Assembly (NCBI GenBank): GCA_023055505.1
Contig: JALIRH010000043.1
Location: forward strand, 4,419,896 to 4,483,895
From: Callipepla californica brunnescens
Lineage: Eukaryota > Chordata > Aves > Galliformes > Odontophoridae
DNA: 64,000 nt
Reading direction: 5' to 3'
Each line of letters starts with the position of its first letter. The stretch's first letter is position 1. The notes below the pieces were generated by a model. It was not told where the DNA came from, did not search any database, and saw only the letters and a list, made by a program, of their open reading frames with translations. This document shows positions 58,051-64,000 of this stretch, piece by piece. Position numbers and translations under genes: made by a program.

Positions 58051-60229
58051 AGTTCAAAACTGTAGTCTGTAGTCAGAATGCATGAAGTTCACATACCAAA
58101 AGATCGTTCTTCATCACACAGTTGTGTGGTATAATCAAAAATGCTATGTTGCAGGTATTTGAAATTAAAAACAGATTTTTGGTGGGTTATTTACATGGCA
58201 ACTTAATACACCACAATATAATAGGTCTGATTTTTAAAGTACATAATCTACCTGAGGAGCAAGTGGTAGTTAGTGATGGTATATTTGCATTTATCTAGCT
58301 AAATAAGGCAGCTACTTGTTAAGCACGTAACATTTTGCTCTCTTGTTCTGAGTTTAATTTGTTATTATAATCTGTCTGGAAAGTCTTCTTTTAATACATG
58401 CAAAGAACTCAACTTAGCCACTTTTATCTTCTGAGATAAAACACATCTTGGCATGATTATTACATGATTCATTTGAATTACACTGTGAGGATACCAATTG
58501 TCCTCAGTTTAATTAGGATGGAGTCACTCTCAAGGCATTAGCCACAGATAGCTCAAGTTTCCCACTGCACTAAAGAGAATTTCAGAAGTGACACTGTATT
58601 GATGTGGTTGCAGAGAAGAAACATAAGGCCAGGTTAGCAAGCTCCCAGGAGTTCAGCTTTGTAGGGCATAATCCCTACACAGGGCAAAGCCAGCCTAAAA
58701 GTTTCCATACCACTTTCTACACTGCAGGAGGTAACAGGCAGAATCAAGTCATGCTGAAGTGGGCAGTGTGAAAGCAGACACCAACTGAGGATTCTTGTGA
58801 CTGTGAGCCAAGCACAGAAATCTCCAGAACACGAGAGATGCTGCAGAACAACTGCTGGAAGGGGCTTGGCAACTGACAGGAGGACATTGATACAGACTGT
58901 GTTTCAGTATTACTTAAAGGTAGTGCTATCATAAAATGGTTCAACAGCACAGGCTGTTTGACTGCAGTTATAGTAAATACTCAAGTGCAGCATCACATTT
59001 TCAGTGATGCTGCTCGTGTCAGTGAGCTTTGGATATTCTTCTCTTGTTGGAATATAAAGTTAGCAACATCTCTTGTTCATATCAGGGAAACAGTCTGCTG
59101 TGATAGATCAGCTGTCTGGATGTCCAAGGACAATGCTTGGTCTTTGCCTATGCTGCAAGGAGAGTGACCATGAACACACTCTTCCCATCTATTAATCTGT
59201 ATTATTTCATTGTGAGATATCTCACTACATTGGCTTTTACAGCTGATTTATTTTAAATAACTAAGGCTTATCTTCAGAGGCTTTCCTCCAGCACACACAG
59301 CATTAAACCTTTCTCTAATCTTCCCAGACACAGCTGCTGAGCAGACTTTCCCACGTGAGCTGTGGGATACTTGAGAAGTTTAAATTTAAAGTGGCAGTAT
59401 TCCTTATTTTGTAAAAACATCATTCTGATGTGAAAACTGGAGTCTCCATATGCTTTCAGTACAAGCTGTTTGCTTCTAAAGTAACCTGTCATGTCATGAA
59501 ATAATTTGTTTCTTTTGTTACAATCCCTGTATATACTCTCCAAATCTCCTCAATTAATTTCTCCAGGTTCCTTACTTCTGGTTTCTTTATCACACATTGC
59601 TCATGCTTACCTTCCTCAGCCTGTGCCTTTCCAAAATCTATTTCACTTTCCAAAACTTTATCATTACACAAATTACTTCAGTTTCACCTCCAGCCCTGGA
59701 GGCTTCCAGTGCTCACACTAGGATATCAGTTTCCTAGATCTCTGCAGATGAAGGCCATTCTTGCTTGAAACATCCTGTTCCCCCACCCCCGTTGCATTCA
59801 CAGGTAATACACTGTTTAAAGCAGGTGTCTCTACCCACAGCCTCCCTGTGCCCCCTCCCTCCTCCCCGACTCTTTTTCACTCTCTCAAGAGTTGTATTTG
59901 CAAGATGCAATGACTCTACATTGAGCAACTATTCCTCCTAGGTAATGGAATCCACCAGCTTCCTCAGGGCAAGGTTGGTTACTGAATTCCTTCAAGGAGC
60001 TATAACCTATATCTCCTATCAAGATGGGAATTTCCTTTGTTAATCTATCCTAGATCTCAAGCTCACCATTTTCCTTAACCCTTTCACTGCTTTTTTCCTT
60101 TCTTTTCTTCCTCTCCCCCCACACATAATTTCACTACTCATACTGTCAACTACAATTCCATATATATCATCAATTACCCTTCTGTAGGGTAAATACCCAA
60201 ATTAACAGCATCCTGTAGGTTGATGACCC
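58051..60229. other. No recognised gene; short repeated block
   Basis: Mostly unrecognised. Near 59942-59990 a block starting GGTAATGGAATCCACC recurs at 61545-61600 with changes, suggesting remnants of one repeat family at both places. The stretch 60090-60130 is pyrimidine-rich. Confidence 0.45.
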
Positions 60230-60567
60230 AAAATGAATAGTTCCCAAACAGCAGAATCAAGATGAACAGTATATTTTTGAATAGATTATCCAGATGGTAT
60301 AAGGACACCTGATAATATAGAAAGGGCTCACCTATCATGAATGGTCCAGGCTTGCCTGGAATTCTACACAGGATGGATCTCTAACAAGAGATCCTTCACT
60401 AGTGGTGGTCAGCCCTTAAATGGGGTCTGGGAGAGGTGGACACAGACTCCACCCCTTGTGGTCACACAGGTGAATTGCCTTTACTTGTGCTCCCACAGCT
60501 GACTCAGTGCTCACCTCAGGCGATCAATCAGTGGTTCAGGCCGTGATTCAAGAGTTCCCATACACAC
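60230..60567 (-). mobile_element. LTR-like repeat, copy 2
   Basis: Same orientation and landmark order as 54470-54792: the minus strand begins near TATGGGAACTCTTGAATCACGG, then ACTGAGTCAGCTGTGG, CCCCATTTAAGGGCTGACC and GGATCTCTTGTTAGAGATCC. A GTATATTTTTG...GATGGTATA block upstream of the shared core also aligns. The two copies are visibly diverged, so if they were ever one provirus it is old. Confidence 0.6.
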
Positions 60568-60810
60568 TTTCTATACCATTGAAGTCATGAATTCCTTTTA
60601 CCATCATTTAAACTTTCAGATACCATCAGTTACACTTCTGTATACCATCCATACCAGTTTGTCCACATCCTTTGAAAACTACAGGTCAAACAATACAGTC
60701 CTCCAACTTCTATAAACATCCAGCTCTTAGTCTCAATTAGGACATTCAATTATAAAAACTGGTCCTGTTACTTCCTTTATGTTCCCAGTTTCTAATTCAG
60801 CATTCCACCT
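60568..60810. other. Flank of the solo LTR, unrecognised
   Basis: About 240 bp between the LTR-like repeat and the solo LTR. It reads continuously into 61398 once the LTR and one copy of CACCT are set aside. No frame is identifiable. Confidence 0.45.
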
Positions 60811-61397
60811 TGTCAACGGTTTGTGGGCTGGTTTGGCCCAGTTCCGTGACAACCGAGGAAGGAGACCCACAGGCCCACACCCCAGACAAGGGAAAGGGGG
60901 AAAGGGAAAAGGGAAAAGGGAGATGAGCCCCGAAACAAAACAGCGGCAACGATCTGAGGAGGAAAAGCTAATTTACTAAATAAGATATTAGGAAGTAAAT
61001 AACACAATATAATACAATACAATTTGGAATTGAGCCCAATGAATGAAACAAAATGAGTAAGAGAGAGAGAGAGAGTGTCCGATAAACCAAAGTCCTTACG
61101 CTAACGCTGAAGGCGGACGGCAGCGACCACCCACTGCTAAGTGATCCCAAAGGAAAGAGAGCATCCCGTGACCGTAGACAGTTTTCATCTTTTTCCCTCT
61201 GAGCGGAAAACACGTAAAAATACAAAGCATCGCAAAGTTCTCTGGGGAATGGAGTTCTCCCTCTCTTCTGAGACAGGCATATCCATAACTATCAATGATT
61301 CACAGAGATGTAGCATTAACTCTCTTACTCCCAATACACCACATGATGTTATGATGTGGAATATCAACAATACAACAAAAATCATAAAACCATGACA
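60811..61397 (-). mobile_element. Solo LTR, 587 bp, 5-bp target duplication CACCT
   Basis: CACCT lies directly outside both ends (60806-60810 and 61398-61402). On the minus strand the LTR starts TGTCATGGTTTTATG and ends CCGTTGACA, giving TG...CA termini. It matches the 53016 and 21403 LTRs throughout, with the same TATA-like, AGCAGTGGGTGG and TTAGTAAATTAG landmarks, plus a (GA)n run at 61056-61074. Perfect duplications and clean ends make it the youngest-looking member of the family here. A 5-bp duplication fits ERV-L-type integration. Confidence 0.95.
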
Positions 61398-61939
61398 CAC
61401 CTGGCTCACCTGTGACATCTCTCCAGTGAACCAAAATACAACTCAGAGGGGTCTTTTATGGAATTTCTTTAGAAACTCCTTGTCGATAACAGCTATTTAT
61501 CTTGGCCAGTCTTAGGTTTTGGCTGAAAATCCCTTGTTTTGCTGGGTAATGGAATCCACCTACTTCCCTGGGGCACAGGAACACTGAATGCCCTGGACAA
61601 GTGAGTGTAGGCAGAGACCCCAGTATGGTCCCTGTACAGGGGAGTTGTACAGGAGGGTCCCCCTGTACATGTACAGGGGGGCCTCTATTCCCAGAATTAG
61701 CCAAGGGGAGGAGCACTCACTCCGGAGGTGTAAATTGAGGAGTGGTTCACTAGCAATAGGCTGGAATTTGGGAGGATTCTGCTAGAAATGGTGCAAAGCT
61801 TTCACTTATCCATGGAACACTGCGAGGTGGTACATTCCTTGAATTCCAGGTCTGAAGCTTTCAGATAAGAAACTGGACCAACCACTACAAAGGGAAGTCA
61901 TATTCAAAAAAGCATATCCAAGGAGTGGAGAGCAAGATA
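61398..61939. other. Possible ERV internal remnant with palindrome
   Basis: A minus-strand frame (61456-61716) is open for 86 codons without a clear domain. The block near 61545-61600 is related to 59942-59990. I suspect decayed retroviral sequence but cannot name it. Confidence 0.35.
61659..61680. repeat. 22-bp perfect palindrome
   Basis: A perfect inverted repeat centred on TGTACATGTACA with five C on one side and five G on the other. Two more TGTACAGG-type half copies lie just upstream (61630-61655), so the palindrome arose within a short TGTACAGG repeat cluster. Confidence 0.9.
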
Positions 61940-62191
61940 GTGTTTGCAGAATTAATTAGCATAGGACGACCCACTGTCTAGAAAGATTATCATTTCTCAC
62001 TTAGTGGAATCATGATTGTATATTTTGCGTGGTATAAATATGTCTGCTTAAGAGCCACTGGCTGCATAGCTGGGGTGGTGTAGGCCCCATGCACTGGTGT
62101 GCACCTTAAACTAATTAACTACCTTCATTCTGACTCTCTGCGAGTCTGAGTGCTGTTCTGCAGGTCACAAGAGTCTTAACCAACATGTCCC
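61940..62191 (+). mobile_element. LTR-like segment, plus strand
   Basis: TATAAATATG (62034-62043) is followed about 55 bp on by TTAAACTAATTAA (possible degenerate poly(A) signal) and a terminus GTCTTAACCAACA at 62185. AGCAAGATA occurs immediately before the segment (61931-61939) and after it (62192-62200). The repeat is longer than the usual 4-6 bp duplication and the exact ends are unsure. Confidence 0.5.
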
Positions 62192-62322
62192 AGCAAGATA
62201 AGAGTATTTTAAACAAGAAATATAATTCCACAGATATAACTTTTTACAACACAAACATTTAACTATCACAAACACAGTGGCATTAACCAGTACAGTTTAC
62301 ACAATCAAGAGAAAGAAAACCA

Positions 62323-62842
62323 GTGCAGATATTTACCTTCCACAAAGTACCACCCATAACTTTTCTGCCAAACCCCTCCTGGAAGTACAACGTTACAGTG
62401 TCTTGTTTTGTCACGGATGGTAAATGTCCTACCCAATACGGCTACTGTGCCAGGGCCTTACCCCCATTAACTTTCAGGCAGAATCACGGTTTCCATCCAG
62501 TGCCAAAATAAATCACCAGTTTGATTCCTTCAGGGCTGATACACAGTTTCTACTGCCCTGCACTCTGTGGTGACCATCCACATTTACAAATCTGTCCCCA
62601 AGGCCATAACCAGAGAAAAGAACCAGATAAAAGGTTCCAAACTTAAGGAATACCTTTATCCAGAGCATTTTGTCTGCTGCTGTGGTGATTCGCCTGAGAC
62701 TCAAGTCCTTCCCAGAAAAGCTGCTGGTGGGCCCAAGGAGTCCTTCTCTCAGCAGGTTCCACAGCTGAGCAGATTCTACTGTCTGGCTCGGCAACTGAAG
62801 CTGAGAAATCCAACAAAATAACTTGACATGCCAATGAGTCAT
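62323..62842 (-). pseudogene. Possible retroviral env-like remnant
   Basis: The minus-strand frame 62513-62842 contains an internal methionine (residue 59, near 62668) followed by a hydrophobic segment (LWIKVFLKFGTFYLVLF), like an Env signal peptide. Below the stop, another frame reads GGVWQKSYGWYFVEG near 62340-62385; WYFV-type text occurs in surface subunits of several retroviral Env proteins. The two are in different frames, and no furin site, fusion peptide or transmembrane subunit is visible. It sits directly downstream of an LTR with no gag or pol between. The assignment is tentative. Confidence 0.35.
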
Positions 62843-63240
62843 GTCAAGCAGATATTCCCTTTATTGCAGGGCTGGGTGTGTGGGAATCGCTCACCAAACA
62901 TGCACACCAGGGAAAGCAGCAACTACGCATTTATAAGCATAGTGTATACATATTCATCACATTTCCAAGAAAGTGGTTACATCCTAGAATGTGGGGTGGG
63001 TTTCTGGGCCCATCTTATGGTATTCTTCTGAAACATTTAGTGGGTTGCACTGTGTCACAACAGCAACTCTGTCTCCACATCTTCATGGGACTCTCTCATT
63101 GAGTTGCAAACAGCAGCTCTACTTGTCTTCACTTATCTTCAATGGACAGCGCATTTCTATGGTCCCTGTGTTCCTTCCTAAAGTTACCTGTTTGCACAAG
63201 CTGTGAGGCCTAGTTTTAACAAGTCTGTACAAGTCTCCTC
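62824..63240 (-). mobile_element. Retroviral LTR, minus strand
   Basis: On the minus strand CTTATAAATG (plus 62929-62938) precedes AATAAA (plus 62860-62865), then a short R/U5 ends ...GGCATGTCA at 62824. The terminal part contains TGACATG...CATGTCA as an inverted repeat. Sequence on both sides of the 62824 junction resembles the junction at 38690-38750, supporting an LTR/internal boundary. The U3 limit is not resolved. Confidence 0.6.
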
Positions 63241-64000
63241 AATTCAGTGGAGACCTGTCAGACTTTTCCGATGGTCATTTTGATTGCAGTTTCCCATGTA
63301 CCCCTAGTTGCTGCAGCTTCTAAAATCAGGTACACATACTGAAACAACATCACAGCTTGGAGCATTTTTTTTAATTCATTTTCAGCAGCATCATGTCCTT
63401 GAACTGGCTTAGAATGCCTCTGCATGAATGCCAGTGTTGGAGCAAAGAAACTACGAGGACGACCTTTTTACAGGATTAGTTTCCTTTTAGTATAGCTCCT
63501 CAAACTGGCCCATCAGAAGGTAAAGAGAATGGCAGAACTGTGCCCAAGGGAATGTGAATGTCTGGAAAGGTCAGGACAGCCTCTTTTTGCTGTCAGTGTC
63601 TAGGTAGTTTGGCTGTAATACAACTCTGCCCTCTGAAGAAACTCGACACAGAGTGTCTGAGATGCGGCAACTCAGAGCCTACATTCACACCCCGGTCCTT
63701 TCCAGGTGCAGCAGCCCTGTGCTTTCTTCACAAAGGTCTATTCTCTGTCACGGTTTCACTTCAGTGATACAAAATAATCATAACTATTACGTCCTCCCTC
63801 CTGAAACATGACCTACCCACAGGCAGGGCATGCTGGCAGGCTGCAGGAGCAGCTGTTTCATGTGCTTATCAAAGCACCCAAGGAAGGAATCTCTGTTTTT
63901 TGCTGCCACAGGACAGTCAGGACCTTGTCACCCAGCTTTGGTCTTCCTTAAAATGGAGCTGAGGAGGAACAACTATCTCTGTATCCACTGAGGGGAACAA
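63241..64000. other. No recognised gene
   Basis: The left part may still be U3 of the LTR. No exon or repeat is recognised to the window end. Confidence 0.45.

Noticed and set aside
62819..63785. TAACT on both sides of 62824-63780 as a 5-bp target duplication of a 957-bp solo LTR
   Set aside because: A 5-bp match with TG/CA is fairly likely by chance over 1 kb, and sequence beyond 62824 resembles the LTR/internal junction at 38706.
1..64000. tRNA, rRNA, CRISPR, bacterial operons or phage
   Set aside because: No cloverleaf with conserved T-loop, no rRNA blocks and no regularly spaced repeats; the sequence is vertebrate nuclear DNA.

Overview
The window is bird nuclear DNA, most likely from a galliform (chicken, turkey, quail or a relative). 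CR1 non-LTR retrotransposons dominate it, several ending in the CR1 3' octamer ATTCTATG. It also holds avian-type endogenous retrovirus (ERV) LTRs and one internally deleted mariner element that matches what I know of the chicken Galluhop/Mariner1 family. I find no convincing host protein-coding exon, tRNA, rRNA or CRISPR array. The long reading frames are decayed transposon frames, antisense shadows or frames through simple repeats. By my hand-drawn boundaries roughly a third or more of the window is transposon, well above a typical bird euchromatic average. That fits a gene desert, a pericentromere or the W chromosome, but the sequence alone cannot choose between them.

Layout. 1-5.3 kb: CR1 pile-up, with a younger CR1 (689-1591) inside the ORF1 of an older CR1 (1-688 and 1592-1990), then a short plus-strand CR1 (2324-2649) inside an old minus-strand CR1 (2165-4035), then another CR1 (4575-5301). 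5.3-19.3 kb: mostly unrecognised sequence with one CR1 (9052-10008) and simple repeats, including a (TTCCC)n tract at 14733-14860. 19.3-23.8 kb: an LTR (19278-19500), an ERV-L-type LTR (21403-21966), and a CR1 (22005-23793) split by a 771-bp solo LTR flanked by GGTACC. 27.2-32.1 kb: a purine tract, two CR1 fragments and a long CR1 (29411-32110) split by a solo LTR. 36.3-37.6 kb: the mariner derivative and a CR1. 38.4-40.2 kb: LTRs, one apparently inside another. 40.8-43.6 kb: two CR1s head to tail. 45.1-46.2 kb: two opposed LTRs.

51.7-53.6 kb holds the most informative element: a minus-strand ERV remnant with a 5' LTR, a lysine-type primer-binding site, a leader and one frame in which a gag-like N-terminus with nine tandem heptads runs directly into reverse transcriptase, broken by one in-frame stop. 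54.5-60.6 kb: two related LTR-like repeats on either side of a long CR1 (56204-58050). 60.8-63.3 kb: a 587-bp solo LTR with perfect CACCT target duplications, a 22-bp palindrome and a decayed LTR-flanked env-like remnant.

The value of the window is stratigraphic: the nested insertions give a relative order of CR1 and ERV activity. I see no intact autonomous element and no convincing new host system. The heptad-gag/RT fusion frame, the lysine-type primer site on an ERV-L-type element and the mariner deletion derivative are the observations most worth following.
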